From: Myxococcales bacterium
GTDB taxonomy: Bacteria; Myxococcota_A; Polyangia; Polyangiales; Polyangiaceae
Assembly: GCA_016712525.1 (NCBI GenBank)
Contig: JADJQX010000007.1
Coordinates: forward strand, 1,240,001 to 1,304,000
Length of the DNA stretch: 64,000 bases
Reading direction: 5' to 3'
Below the pieces are notes generated by a model that made no database searches, was not told the origin of the DNA, and was given only the letters and a program-made list of their open reading frames with translations. Within the stretch, counting starts at the first letter, position 1, and each line of letters starts with the position of its first letter. A program made the position numbers and the translations under genes. Shown here piece by piece: positions 8,332-18,310 of this stretch.

Positions 8332-8901
8332 TCAGAAGTCGTTTCCCCGCCCCTCGTCGGTCGGCGCGGGCAGCCCGAGCACCCGTTCGGCGAGCCTTCG
8401 GCCGAGCGCCCTCGCGGCCCCGACGGCGGCCTCGTCACGGACGACCAGCGCGCTCGCCGCGGGCCCCGACGCGCTCGCGACGACGTTCGCCGAGACGTCT
8501 CCCGTGTCGAACGCCGGCTCCTCCCCGGGCGCCCGCACGACCCGCGCGCGCCCAACGACCACGATCCGCACCCCTCGCCCGAGCGGCGACGCCCCGACCT
8601 CCGCGATGCCTTCGGCGAGCTCGTCGACCCGCAAGAGCTCGATCTCGACACGCGGGTACCCCTCGCCCGAGCGGAGCTCACGCGCCTCGGCGAGCCTCGC
8701 GGACACGGCCGCGGTCAGCGCGTCGGCCGCGGCCGGGTACGGGGCGAGGCTCGCACCACGCACCACGGCGAGCCTCCCCGTGGCGGGCTCGCCCCCGCGC
8801 GCCGTCGTGTCGTGGGCCGCGAGGGGCCGATACCCGCACGCGGTCCCTGCGAGCGCCGCCATCCCGACGATCGCGACGAGGGCTCCGAGCCGCGCGCGCA
8901 T
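8332..8901 (-). CDS. lptE: LPS-assembly lipoprotein LptE-like
   Basis: Predicted outer-membrane lipoprotein that plugs the LptD translocon for lipopolysaccharide export. The start chosen is the ATG at 8901, overlapping the leuS stop by one base (TGATG); a GTG one codon upstream is an alternative. The signal ends in LAGTACGYRP: the lipidated Cys followed by GYRP is the hallmark of LptE (CGY motif). The remaining 165 residues are a small alpha/beta domain typical in size for LptE. The order leuS-lptE is widely conserved and is the second line of evidence. Sequence conservation in this family is low, so the assignment rests on the motif and on synteny. Confidence 0.75.
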   Translation of the reverse strand: MRARLGALVAIVGMAALAGTACGYRPLAAHDTTARGGEPATGRLAVVRGASLAPYPAAADALTAAVSARLAEARELRSGEGYPRVEIELLRVDELAEGIAEVGASPLGRGVRIVVVGRARVVRAPGEEPAFDTGDVSANVVASASGPAASALVVRDEAAVGAARALGRRLAERVLGLPAPTDEGRGNDF

Positions 8902-11399
8902 CACACGATGACGTTCACGATGCGGCCCTTCACGTAGATGACCTTCTTGATGGGCTTGTCGCCCACGAAGGTGCGCACCTTCTCGTCGGCCAGCGCCGCG
9001 GCCTTGGCGGTCGCCTCGTCGGCCTCGGCCGGGATACGAATGACGCCACGCGCTTTACCGTTCACCTGAACGCCGATCTCGATCTCGGCGTCCACGACGA
9101 GGGCCGGATCGAAGGCCGGCCAGGGCTCGTACGCGAGCGTCGAGGCGCCGCCGAGGCGCTGCCAGAGCTCCTCGCCGATGTGCGGCGCGAACGGCGAGAG
9201 CACGAGCACGAGCATCTTCAGCGCCTCGCGGGGCACGGCCGGCAACGCGCCGAGGTGCTTCACGAGGATCATCATCGCGCTGATGGCCGTGTTGAAGCGG
9301 AGCGCGTCGATGTCCTCGCCGACCTTCTTCACGCACTTGTGCACGGCGCGCTTCGTCTCGTCGTCGTAGGCCGAAGGGTCGTCGGTGACCTTGCCGGTCG
9401 CCACGTTCCACACACGCTCGAGGAACCGCGCGACACCCTCGATCCCGTTCGTTTGCCAGGGTTTCACGGCCTCGAGCGGGCCCATGAACATCTCGTAGAG
9501 GCGGAGCGCGTCGGCCCCGTGGCTCTTCACGACGTCGTCGGGGTTCACCACGTTGCCGAGCGATTTGCTCATCTTCTGGCCGTTCTCGCCCAAGATGAGG
9601 CCCTGGTGGACGAGCTTCCCGAAGGGCTCGGCGTGCGCGACGAGGCCGAGGTCGTAGAGCACCTTGTGCCAGAAGCGCGCGTAGAGGAGGTGCAAGACCG
9701 CGTGCTCCGCGCCGCCGACGTAGAGGTCGACCGGCATCCACGCGTCGTACGCCTCGCGGCTGAACGCCTCGGACGTGTTCTTCGGATCGAGGAAGCGCAG
9801 GTAGTACCAGCACGAGCCCGCCCACTGCGGCATCGTGTTCGTCTCACGGGCGAACCACGCGCCATCCTTCTGGAAGAAGCGCCACTCCTTGGCGCGGGCG
9901 AGCGGCCCCGCCGGATCTTGGCCGGGCTTGAAGTCCTCGAGGTCGGGCAAGAGCAGCGGCAGCTCGGACACGGGCACCGGGATCGGCTGGTCGTACCGAA
10001 CGGTGTAGGATGCACCCTCTTCGCGCGGGTCGCCCGCGCACTCGACGGGGAAGGTGATGGGGATGGGCTCGCCCCAGTAACGCTGGCGCGAGAAGACCCA
10101 GTCGCGCAGCTTGTAGGTGACCTTGGAGCGGCCCCGACCTTCGCTCGTGAGCCACGCCGTGATCCGAGCGCGCACCGCGGCCGAGAGCTCCCCCACTTCG
10201 AGCGGGCACCGCGAGCGCTCTTTGGCCCCGAGAGACGCACGGCCGTCGTCGGTGAAGGCCTCGGCCGAGACGTCCTTCGCTGTGCCTTCCGCGTCGTCGA
10301 CCACCGCAACGATCGGAAGCTCGTATTTCACGGCGAACGCGTGATCGCGCTCGTCGTGGGCCGGCACCGCCATCACGGCCCCCGTCCCGTAGGTGGCGAT
10401 GACGTAGTCGCCGAGCCACACGGGCACGGCCTCGCCGTTGACAGGGTTCTTCGCGTACGCCCCGGTGAACACGCCCGTCTTCTCGCGGGTGGCGTCGGAC
10501 CTGTCGATGTCGCTCTTCTTCGCCGCCTCGGCCACGTAGGCGTCGACCTTCGCGCGCTCGGAGGGAGACGTGATCGCAGGCACGAGGGCGTGCTCGGGCG
10601 CGAGCACGACGTACGTCGCCCCGGGGAGCGTATCGACCCGCGTCGTGAAGACCGTGACGACCGCGGCTTCGTTGCCTTCGATGACGAAGTCGACGAGCGC
10701 GCCCTCGCTCCGGCCGATCCAGTTCGCCTGTTTGACCTTCGTCTCGGGCCAGTCGAGCCCGTCGAGGCCGGCGAGCAGCTTGTCGGCGTACTCGGTGATG
10801 CGGAGCGACCACTGGCGAATCTTGAGGCGCTCGACCGGAAACCCGCCGACCTCGCTCTTGCCGTCGACGATCTCGTCGTTCGCGAGCACGGTGCCGAGCT
10901 GCGGGCACCAGTTGACGGGCATGTCGGACTGCTGGAACGCGAGCCCTTTCTCGAACAGTTTCAAGAAGATCCACTGCGTCCAGCGCACATAGCCCGGGTC
11001 CGTGGTGTCGACCTCGCGGTCCCAGTCGTAGCTGAACCCGAGGCGCTTCAGCTGCCCTCGGAACTTGCCGATGTTGCCCGCCGTGGTCTCGCGCGGGTGT
11101 TTGCCCGTGCGAATGGCGTGCTGCTCGGCGGGGAGGCCGAAGGCGTCCCACCCCATCGGGTGGAGCACGTCGACGCCCTGCATACGCTTCTTGCGGCAGA
11201 CGATGTCCGTCGCGGTGTAGCCCTCGGGGTGGCCCACGTGGAGGCCGGCGCCCGACGGGTACGGGAACATGTCGAGCACGTAGGCCTTCGGTCGACCAGG
11301 CGTGCGCGTGGCCACGAAGGTGCGGTTCTCTTCCCAGTATTTCTGCCACTTCGGCTCGATCACCGCGGGCTCGTACGTCACGTTCGCCGGTTCCGACAT
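8901..11399 (-). CDS. leuS: Leucyl-tRNA synthetase
   Basis: Charges tRNA-Leu. The 832-residue length is close to the bacterial family norm. The class I HIGH motif appears as GLHVGHPEGY (about 50-60) preceded by MFPYPSG. The tRNA-binding catalytic loop is NGQKMSKSLGN (about 608-615). The CP1 editing domain lies between, with the conserved stretch TRVDTLPGATYVVLAPEH (threonine-rich region and aspartate). The C-terminal end, with KKVIYVKGRIVNVIV, is typical. The gene overlaps lptE and lies 77 bp downstream of the exonuclease gene on the same strand. Confidence 0.97.
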   Translation of the reverse strand: MSEPANVTYEPAVIEPKWQKYWEENRTFVATRTPGRPKAYVLDMFPYPSGAGLHVGHPEGYTATDIVCRKKRMQGVDVLHPMGWDAFGLPAEQHAIRTGKHPRETTAGNIGKFRGQLKRLGFSYDWDREVDTTDPGYVRWTQWIFLKLFEKGLAFQQSDMPVNWCPQLGTVLANDEIVDGKSEVGGFPVERLKIRQWSLRITEYADKLLAGLDGLDWPETKVKQANWIGRSEGALVDFVIEGNEAAVVTVFTTRVDTLPGATYVVLAPEHALVPAITSPSERAKVDAYVAEAAKKSDIDRSDATREKTGVFTGAYAKNPVNGEAVPVWLGDYVIATYGTGAVMAVPAHDERDHAFAVKYELPIVAVVDDAEGTAKDVSAEAFTDDGRASLGAKERSRCPLEVGELSAAVRARITAWLTSEGRGRSKVTYKLRDWVFSRQRYWGEPIPITFPVECAGDPREEGASYTVRYDQPIPVPVSELPLLLPDLEDFKPGQDPAGPLARAKEWRFFQKDGAWFARETNTMPQWAGSCWYYLRFLDPKNTSEAFSREAYDAWMPVDLYVGGAEHAVLHLLYARFWHKVLYDLGLVAHAEPFGKLVHQGLILGENGQKMSKSLGNVVNPDDVVKSHGADALRLYEMFMGPLEAVKPWQTNGIEGVARFLERVWNVATGKVTDDPSAYDDETKRAVHKCVKKVGEDIDALRFNTAISAMMILVKHLGALPAVPREALKMLVLVLSPFAPHIGEELWQRLGGASTLAYEPWPAFDPALVVDAEIEIGVQVNGKARGVIRIPAEADEATAKAAALADEKVRTFVGDKPIKKVIYVKGRIVNVIV

Positions 11400-11476
11400 G
11401 GCCCCGCTTTACCACACTCGCGGCGCTTCGGCGCGCCCCCGAGGGCTCGCCGCGGACCTTCGGGGCCCGTTCGGTC

Positions 11477-12886
11477 TCAGCGCTTCGTGCCTCGGAAGAG
11501 CGGCCCGTCGCCCCCGAGGGAGGCGCCCAGGGTGGTGGCCCGCTCGGCCTTCTTTTCGAGGCGCGCGCGCCTTCGGGCGGACAGCTCGGGCGCCTCGGAG
11601 GTGCCCTGCTCGAGGACCTCGAGGGCCCTCTTTGGGGCCTTCTCGAGGTGCTCGTAGAGCTTCGCGAGCTCGAGGCGCGCCTTGGGGCAGTCGACCTGCG
11701 AAACCAGCGCCTCGAAGTCGACGAGCGCGGCGCGACGCTCTCCCCGGGCCTTGTGGAGCCCTGCGCGCGCACGGAGCCCGTCCGGTCCTGCTCCCCCCTC
11801 GAGCGCCCGGTCGACCACGCCGAGGGCCTCGTCGATGCGCGAGGACCGGCGGAGCGCATCGGCCACGCCGACGAGGTCTTTCGCCGAGAGCTTGGTGTCC
11901 TCGAGGGGCTCGCCGTAGAGCGCGACGAGCGCGACCATGGTCTCGACGTCCCACCCGTTGTGGTCGACGACGCCCACGAGGCCCCGCGTGTCCCCGGTGC
12001 GGAGAAAATGCAAGTAATGCCCCGCGACCTCGCCCGAGGGCACGTCGTCCTCGCGGACGAAGCCGAGCACGTGCTCCTCGAGCTTCGTGAGCTTGCAGGG
12101 GACCTTGCGGGCCTTGTGGAGGCGCCGCGCCACGTGCACGAGGTCGAGGTGAGGCGGCTCGGGCGGCAACGGGAGGCCCGCGAGCACGAAGCGCGTCCGG
12201 AGGAGCGGCATGTCGAAGCTCTTGCCGTTGAAGGTGACGAGCATGTCGGCGGCCGCGAGGCGCTCGGCCACACGCGCGAGCATGGGGGCCTCCTCGCCGA
12301 GCTCGCGCACGAGGATTTGCTCGGTGACGACCGACGTGCCCTCCCAGTACGCGAGCCCCACCAAGAACGCGACCGTGCCCGTGCCGCCCGAGAGGCCCGT
12401 GGTCTCCGTGTCGAGGTAGAGCGCGCGCTCGGGGTTTCGCGCGGCGAGCGTCGGGTCGAGCGCGAGGAGCGCGAGCACGTCCGCGCGGGCCTCACGCGCC
12501 GGAGAGAGCGACACGTGCCCGACGCGGTGGGCGGCCGAGAGGCGACGCGCCCGCACGTGCAAAGGACCTCGCTCGCTCTCTTCGGTGACGAACGGGAGCT
12601 CGGGGAGGTCCACCTCGGGGGCGCGGCGTGGAGCCTCTCCTCGGCTCCGCTCGAGCACGCGGTTCATGCGCTCACGCAGCTCTCGAAGCTTGTCTCCCGG
12701 GGCGATCTCCTCCGGGAGCACGTCGCGGACGTTCCCTTCCCGCGCGGGCTCGGGGCGCTCGCTCGCGCGCCTCGGATCGTCTCCGTCGCCGAGATCGCTC
12801 GCGTCGCCGAACCGCGGGCGCGCCTCGACCTCGTCCGGGGGGAGCGCGAGGCGGGAGAGTCGACCACGGAGGCGCATGGGCTTCAC
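11477..12886 (-). CDS. YprB-like DEDD exonuclease with C-terminal TPR region
   Basis: Predicted 3'-5' exonuclease of the RNase H fold (YprB family). After about 150 N-terminal residues the DnaQ-type core begins: YLDTETTGLSGG provides the first Asp/Glu pair, VTFNGKSFDMPLLR the next Asp, and VVDHNGWDVETMVAL the last Asp, so the DEDD metal ligands are all visible. The final 130 residues read as helical tetratricopeptide-like repeats ending in a basic tail. The start is a GTG at 12886; an ATG at 12877 preceded by AAGG is an equally good candidate. Substrate (DNA or RNA) is not evident. It is transcribed toward leuS. Confidence 0.82.
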   Translation of the reverse strand: MKPMRLRGRLSRLALPPDEVEARPRFGDASDLGDGDDPRRASERPEPAREGNVRDVLPEEIAPGDKLRELRERMNRVLERSRGEAPRRAPEVDLPELPFVTEESERGPLHVRARRLSAAHRVGHVSLSPAREARADVLALLALDPTLAARNPERALYLDTETTGLSGGTGTVAFLVGLAYWEGTSVVTEQILVRELGEEAPMLARVAERLAAADMLVTFNGKSFDMPLLRTRFVLAGLPLPPEPPHLDLVHVARRLHKARKVPCKLTKLEEHVLGFVREDDVPSGEVAGHYLHFLRTGDTRGLVGVVDHNGWDVETMVALVALYGEPLEDTKLSAKDLVGVADALRRSSRIDEALGVVDRALEGGAGPDGLRARAGLHKARGERRAALVDFEALVSQVDCPKARLELAKLYEHLEKAPKRALEVLEQGTSEAPELSARRRARLEKKAERATTLGASLGGDGPLFRGTKR

Positions 12887-12905
12887 CTTACCCCTGCACG
12901 CGTGC

Positions 12906-14672
12906 TCAGTCCACCGCCCCGCGGTCCGACGAAAAAGCGAATCGATCCACGATCCTAGGTGGAGAGCGCCGCACCGGATCGACCTGTCCTATCACCCACG
13001 CGTCGATGCGCGTGGGCTCGCCGTCGATCTCGCGGACACGCATTCGCACGAAGCACTTGAACCCCGGGACGCCGAGCGCCGCCCACGGCTGCTCGTGGTT
13101 CACGCCGATCGCCGCGAGGAGCGCCAGGAACGCGCCGAAGAGCCCTCCGCAGACGACCGTCGCGACGCCGAGCGCGACGAGCACACTCAAGGCCCACACC
13201 CCACCCGTCACGACGCTCGCGAGCGCGCGGCCCAAGCCGACAGGGACCAACGCGAGCAGCGCCCCCGTCGCGACGGAGAACGGGACGACCCTGTGCGCGC
13301 GGTGCTTTCGGAGGCCGACGAGCAGCCCCGCCGCGACGGCGTACACGAGCCCCACGGCCGAGGCGAGGACCGAGGCGAGCTCGGACGCCCCGGAGGCCGA
13401 CGCGAGGAGCGGAGGGGTCGACATGACCGCGAAGAAGATCAGGACGAGCCACCCCGAGCCGCCGAGCGCGAGGGTCGCGGGGAGGCGCGCGAGGAGCGCT
13501 CGCGACGCACGTTTTCCTGGGAACTCGGCGACGATCGCGTACGCGGCCCCCCCCGCGATGCGCGCGCCGTGGAGGAACGCCCCTCCCCCACCCGCGACGA
13601 CGTGGAGGCTCTCTCCCTCGAGCGAGCGCTCGTAGTGGTGGATGTCGCCCGCCAGCACGAACGTAGGCGCTTCGGACGGAGTAACGCCGAGGGCCGAGAG
13701 CGTCTTTTCCCCGTGCGGGCTCACGTCCCCGAAGGCCCGCGCCGGGTCCGGGACGACGATCATCCGCGCCCGCCGCTCGCCCGGAGAAGAGCCGTGGGCG
13801 AAGAAGGCCTTTTGCCGCTCGTCGACCTGCTTCAGCTGCCGGTCGACCCCGAAGAGCTCGAGATCGCGGGCGAGAGGCAGCCGAAAGTAGCTCGTCCGCT
13901 GGACGGGGACGTACCCCGAGAGCGCCATCGCGCGGGGCTTCGCGACCTGCACTCCCTTGGCGAAGGCCTCGGCCCACGCGAGCACCGGGAACGCGTTCGG
14001 GCGTGGGCGCGTCGGATCGAGCTCGCTCGTGTCCTCGAAGGGCATCGGGGCTTGGCAGAGGCGCGCGAAGCCGTCGAGCCCGTCGTACCAATCGTGGTTT
14101 CCGGGCACGGCCAGCAGCAAGCGCTGGGGCTCCTCCGGGAGCGCCGAGAGCACACGATTCCAAGGCTCGACGAGCCGCCGCGTCACCTCGCGCACGGTCG
14201 CCACGGGGTAGGCCAGGTCCCCCCCGAGGAAGAGCACGTCGCCTCGCGGGAGGCGCTCTCGCCGGCCGCCATCCTCGACCTCGTACTCCCGCGCGACGAG
14301 CTCCGCCACACGCTCGCTCACGGTGACGTCGTCCCCGGTGTCCGACACGAAGTCGATCCACACCGTGCCCCCCATCGCCCCGGCGAGCGTCGGCGCCTCT
14401 CGAGCGCCGCGATCCCGGAGGCGCCTCACGGCCCGCGCGAGGAGCTCGTCGGGAGGCTCCGGCGCCATCCACTGGCGCGAGTCGACGTTGTCGGTCGCGA
14501 TGGCCGACGCCAAGAGGTGCCGCATGTGGCCCCAGAACGCCGAGAAGCCGAACCAGGCGATCGCAGGCGGCCACGCTCGCCCGCGGGCGGGGGGGCGTTC
14601 GAGAGGCGGATCGGGGGGCATCCGCTCGAGACGAAGGGGCTCGGGCCGAGCAGCGTCGTCGGGATCGGTCAC
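12906..14672 (-). CDS. Calcineurin-like metallophosphoesterase with C-terminal membrane domain
   Basis: A 588-residue protein. The N-terminal two thirds hold metallophosphoesterase motifs in order: LFLGGDLAYP (metal-binding GD), VPGNHDWYDG (GNHD) and LAGDIHHYER (GDxHHY). The GNHD and GDxH histidines and aspartates needed for two metals are present. From about residue 395 to 525 there are roughly four to five hydrophobic segments, then a soluble tail. This links the phosphatase to the inner membrane, active site probably cytoplasmic; that topology is inferred. Substrate is unknown. The start is GTG. The 43-bp gap downstream of the VWA gene makes co-transcription with the redox operon possible. 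Confidence 0.82.
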   Translation of the reverse strand: MTDPDDAARPEPLRLERMPPDPPLERPPARGRAWPPAIAWFGFSAFWGHMRHLLASAIATDNVDSRQWMAPEPPDELLARAVRRLRDRGAREAPTLAGAMGGTVWIDFVSDTGDDVTVSERVAELVAREYEVEDGGRRERLPRGDVLFLGGDLAYPVATVREVTRRLVEPWNRVLSALPEEPQRLLLAVPGNHDWYDGLDGFARLCQAPMPFEDTSELDPTRPRPNAFPVLAWAEAFAKGVQVAKPRAMALSGYVPVQRTSYFRLPLARDLELFGVDRQLKQVDERQKAFFAHGSSPGERRARMIVVPDPARAFGDVSPHGEKTLSALGVTPSEAPTFVLAGDIHHYERSLEGESLHVVAGGGGAFLHGARIAGGAAYAIVAEFPGKRASRALLARLPATLALGGSGWLVLIFFAVMSTPPLLASASGASELASVLASAVGLVYAVAAGLLVGLRKHRAHRVVPFSVATGALLALVPVGLGRALASVVTGGVWALSVLVALGVATVVCGGLFGAFLALLAAIGVNHEQPWAALGVPGFKCFVRMRVREIDGEPTRIDAWVIGQVDPVRRSPPRIVDRFAFSSDRGAVD

Positions 14673-14715
14673 CGGGCGACCGTATCAGGCGTCGTGTATC
14701 GGCGCGCGGTCCTCG

Positions 14716-16257
14716 TCAGAAGGCGAGATCGGATGCGGCCTGCTGGTTCTGCCGTACCGCGCCTTTGGTGGCCGGGGACGCGGGCGCGGGTGGGGCGGCA
14801 GCAGGAGCCACGACGCGACCGGACGGGGGCTGTGCGAACCCACCTCCCCCCACACCAGCGCCAGAGCCGCCAAAGCTCTCGGCCGAAGCGACGGCGCCGA
14901 GCTGCTCTTGGAAATCGCGGTCGAGGCTTCGGGCCGCCCGAGGGGCGGGGCCCGCGGGGAACGGGTTCGCGAGCGCGACGGACTCGGCCTTCTTGAGCTC
15001 GGCCCGACGGCCCGCGAGGCGAGCTTGCGCCTCGGCCATCTTGCCCTGCTCGACGAGGAGGTTCACCTGGGTGAGGGTCGCGGCAGTGCGGCTTCGTTCG
15101 AGCCTCGCCGCGACGAACGGGTCGAGCGGCGCGTCCTCCAGGCCCTCGCGCACACCGAGGGCGAGGGACCCGCTGCACGCCCCATCGGAGCGCTCGACGA
15201 GATCCCGGTACGTGAGGCGGAGATCGGCCACCGGGCGCTCGCCCATGACACCGACGGGCACACGAAGCTTCATGAGCACCGTCTTTTGTTGTCCCTTCGA
15301 GACGGACCCGAAAGGAACGACGACGCGATCGCCCTCCCTCCGGAACGTGCGGTCGAACACTTGCTCGACCTCCACGCCGGGCGCGAGCGTCATCGTGAGC
15401 TCGCCGTCGCTCGCGACCGACGCGACGAGCGAGTCGAACTCTTGGGTGAACACGCTCGCGAGGGTGCTCGAGTCTTTCACGAAGTAGTGCCGCCCGGCGG
15501 CCTCGTTGGCGATCGCGGCCATGACCTTCTCGTCGAAGTCGACGTCGACGCCGATGGTCGAGATCGTGCACCCCCGATCGCGCATGCGCGCGGCGAGCGA
15601 GCGCAGCCCGGGGATGTCACGGATGCCCGAGTTCGTCGCGCCGTCGGAGAGGAGGAGCATGCGCGTGACGCCCCCTTCCGTTCGGCCTCCGGCCATGAGC
15701 TCGTGCATCGCCGACTCGAGCCCGCACGAGATGCACGTGTCGCCACCGAGCCGGATGCCGCGAATCTTCGCGACGATGCGGGCTCGCGACTCGGCAGAGA
15801 CGACCTGCGGAGGGACGACGACCTCGGAGACCGTGTCGAACGCCACGACCGAGACCGTGTCCCCGTCGCGCATCCGCTCGACCGCCGCGGAGGCCGCGTC
15901 CATGGCGTGAGCGATGCGTGCACCCTTCATCGAGCCCGAGCGGTCGATGACGATGCCGAGGCTCACCTTCGGCGCCGCCGCGACGGGCGCGGACTCCGAG
16001 CCCGTGACCTGGGCGAAGAGGTAGGTCTCACCGCTCCCGGAGCGCGCGAGCGTCGCGTGACCGAGCCGCGCGTCGAGGAGCAACGTCTTCCCGACGGACA
16101 GCTGCGAGCCCTTCTGGGGGAGCTCGGCGACGACGCTCGCGCCCGCGGAGGACGGGGTCGTCACGGGAGCCCTGTCGGGGAGCGGCACGGCGAGCGCCGC
16201 CGCGCTCGAGGCAAGCACACACGCGAGAGAAACACCGAAGAGGGTCGTCGCCTTCAT
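14716..16257 (-). CDS. Exported von Willebrand factor A domain protein
   Basis: A 513-residue exported protein. The ATG at 16257 was chosen because it overlaps the upstream stop (ATGA) and starts a clean signal peptide (MKATTLFGVSLACVLASSAA, cleavage after about 23). The VWA domain (about 95-290) has the MIDAS metal site DRSGSMKG (Asp105, Ser107, Ser109), followed by the conserved SDGATNSGIRD. A beta-rich region (300-390) and a helical stretch (about 400-440) come next, then an Ala/Pro/Gly-rich tail. VWA domains bind protein partners through a metal ion. It closes the five-gene redox operon, so it may scaffold or sense the periplasmic part of that system; that is inference. Confidence 0.85.
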   Translation of the reverse strand: MKATTLFGVSLACVLASSAAALAVPLPDRAPVTTPSSAGASVVAELPQKGSQLSVGKTLLLDARLGHATLARSGSGETYLFAQVTGSESAPVAAAPKVSLGIVIDRSGSMKGARIAHAMDAASAAVERMRDGDTVSVVAFDTVSEVVVPPQVVSAESRARIVAKIRGIRLGGDTCISCGLESAMHELMAGGRTEGGVTRMLLLSDGATNSGIRDIPGLRSLAARMRDRGCTISTIGVDVDFDEKVMAAIANEAAGRHYFVKDSSTLASVFTQEFDSLVASVASDGELTMTLAPGVEVEQVFDRTFRREGDRVVVPFGSVSKGQQKTVLMKLRVPVGVMGERPVADLRLTYRDLVERSDGACSGSLALGVREGLEDAPLDPFVAARLERSRTAATLTQVNLLVEQGKMAEAQARLAGRRAELKKAESVALANPFPAGPAPRAARSLDRDFQEQLGAVASAESFGGSGAGVGGGGFAQPPSGRVVAPAAAPPAPASPATKGAVRQNQQAASDLAF

Positions 16258-18310
16258 CCACCGGCCTCCGAAGCCGATTCGTACGCTCCGGCCTCGGCAA
16301 AGTTCTCGGGCCCCGCGACTTTCTGCTCGGGGGCACAAATCCCTATCTTTTCGAGGAGATCCCAAGAGGGTTGGCCGCCCACGAGCACCACCACGGCGTC
16401 GGCCGGAAGGGTGTCGACCGGCCCGCCCCCGCCCCGGCGCCCCACTCTCACTTGGCGGGCGCCGATGGCGTTCACCTCGGCGCCGAACCGCACCACGACG
16501 GCGCCCTCGGCGATGGCGCGCTCCATCTCGGCCACGTTCTTGGCCTTGCCGCGGACGAACCCGTCGGCCCGAGCGACCACGGTCACCCGCGCCCCGGGCT
16601 GCTTCGCGATCGCGAGAGCCGCCTCCATGGCGGAGTCGCCGAGGCCTACCACGACGACGCGCTTTCGAGCGAACGCGGCAGCGTCGACGAGCGCGTAGTG
16701 AACGCGCCCCTCGGCTTCGGGCGCGATCGGGACGTCGAGGGCCTTCGGGCTACCCCGCCGCCCCGTCGCCACGATCACGCGCCGCGCGACGAGAGTCTCC
16801 TCCCGGTCGCCGGTGACGAAGGCGACCCGAAACACGCCTTCCTCGGCGACCACGCCGGTCACCCGAGAGCCCTCGCGGACGTCGATGCGCCGCTGACGAA
16901 CGATGCGCTGCCACTGCGCGACGAGCGCCTCCTTGGTCGTCTCTTCGAGCCAGAGGTCCCCCTCGACGGGCAGCGACAGCGGCGGATCGTGCACGATCTT
17001 CCCGCGCGGGAAGCTCAGGATGCTCGACGCGAGCGCGCCCTGCTCGAGCACCACGCACGATCGCCCCTCTCCCCCGAGGCGCAGGGCCGAAGCGAGGCCC
17101 GCCGGACCTGCCCCGACGATCACGACGTCGAGCGCGCCCGCGGGAGCGCTGCCACGCGGCAGGGTCTCGGCGATGCGCCGCGCGACACGATCCCCTTGGG
17201 CGATGGCGTTCTTGATGAGCGGCATTCCCGTCACGTCACCGGCGACGAATACCCCAGGGACACGCTCGCTCTCGAGGTGCTCCGTGAGCGGCACGCGCGT
17301 GACCACCTCCCCTTCGTCACGGATCGTGAGGGACCCGTTCGGGCACACTTGTGCGCACAGGACCACACCGCAGCACTCCTCGGGTCGCACCACCTTGGCG
17401 ACGTAGCTCTCGACCGCGAGCACGTCGAACGGACACGCCTCGACGCAGGCGTGACAGCCGAGGCAGCGGCTCGCGTCGATCGTGGGGAGCTTTCGTTTCT
17501 TCGCCGGCAACGGGAGCTGCGGTGCGGCTTTTTCTGGCCGTGACGCTCGGGAAGCACGAGCGCCGCGGTGACGAGAGCGAAGAGCGCGGCCGTCCCCAAA
17601 GGGAGCCAAGGAACCCCGCGCTCGGATGGCCCCGATTGCCAGGGCGACGACCGCGCGAGGCCGACGGCGAGCTCCTGCGCCGCGAGGTGCTTCGTGCCGT
17701 GCTGGGCTCCGCATACGCCACGGGCGGGGCGAGGCTCGTTGCCGGCGTGGGTGTGCTCGTCGAGGCACACGACCGGCGTGGTCGCCCAGCTCGGACCACG
17801 AGCGTCGGGCGGCGGGAGGCACCGGGCGAACGGATCACGAGGGTCACTCGGGACGTGACACGGCGTACATGCGGCGACGGCCACGATCGGCACGGCCTGT
17901 CCTTCGGGCCCAGGACCGTCGAGGTGAAGCTCTTTCGCCGCGGCGGGGCCGAAGCGGCGCGCGCCCGCTTCTCGGAACGCGATTCCTTGGAATCCCGTGT
18001 GGGCGGGGTGGCACGACGCGCACGAGAGCCGCGCGTCGGTGCCGAGCCTCACGTGACCCGCGCGGGTCGACGTGTGGAGCTCCCTCACGTGGCACGGCGC
18101 GCACGTCACCGTACGAAGCTCCCCCGCGCCGGCGACGTGACACGACGCACAAGAGACCTTCGCCGCCACATGAGGGGGCGCGAGAGGGCGCGCGGCTTCG
18201 AGCGTGCCGGCGCGGCTTTGGATGCCGAGCCCAACCGCGGTGCCCAAGGCCGCGGCGAACGCGACCATCGCGATGGCCCGCGGACGACGCTCGTCGCTCG
18301 TGCCTCTCAC
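16254..18310 (-). CDS. Tetraheme cytochrome/ferredoxin/FAD-NAD(P) oxidoreductase fusion, split by one frameshift
   Basis: Two frames join into one plausible 685-residue protein if one base is missing in the T-run at 17529-17533 (five A on the coding strand, six needed). The first frame starts at GTG 18310 (4-bp overlap with the upstream gene) and gives a membrane helix (13-31), four CxxCH heme motifs (Cys54, 70, 97, 148) and a second helix (238-254). The second frame gives two 4Fe-4S sites (CLGCHACVEACP and CCGVVLCAQVCP), a GDVTG motif, an FAD site VIVGAGPAGLASAL and a nucleotide site VVVGLGDSAMEAAL. Out-of-frame extensions on both sides are Arg/Ser-rich noise. I infer NAD(P)H-linked electron transfer to or from periplasmic hemes. 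The frameshift may be real, programmed or an assembly error. Confidence 0.75.
17529..17533 (-). other. Frameshift point in homopolymer
   Basis: Five T on the plus strand (five A on the coding strand, context CCAGAAAAAGCC). Adding one A fuses the cytochrome frame to the ferredoxin/FAD frame exactly at the junction between the second membrane helix and the first Fe-S motif. Upstream codons read HGQKK; downstream codons read AAPQLPLP. Confidence 0.8.

Noticed and set aside
12585..14996. Long open frame on the plus strand opposite the metallophosphoesterase gene
   Set aside because: Arg/Pro/Ala-rich translation without domains; it is the GC-rich antisense shadow of a clear gene.
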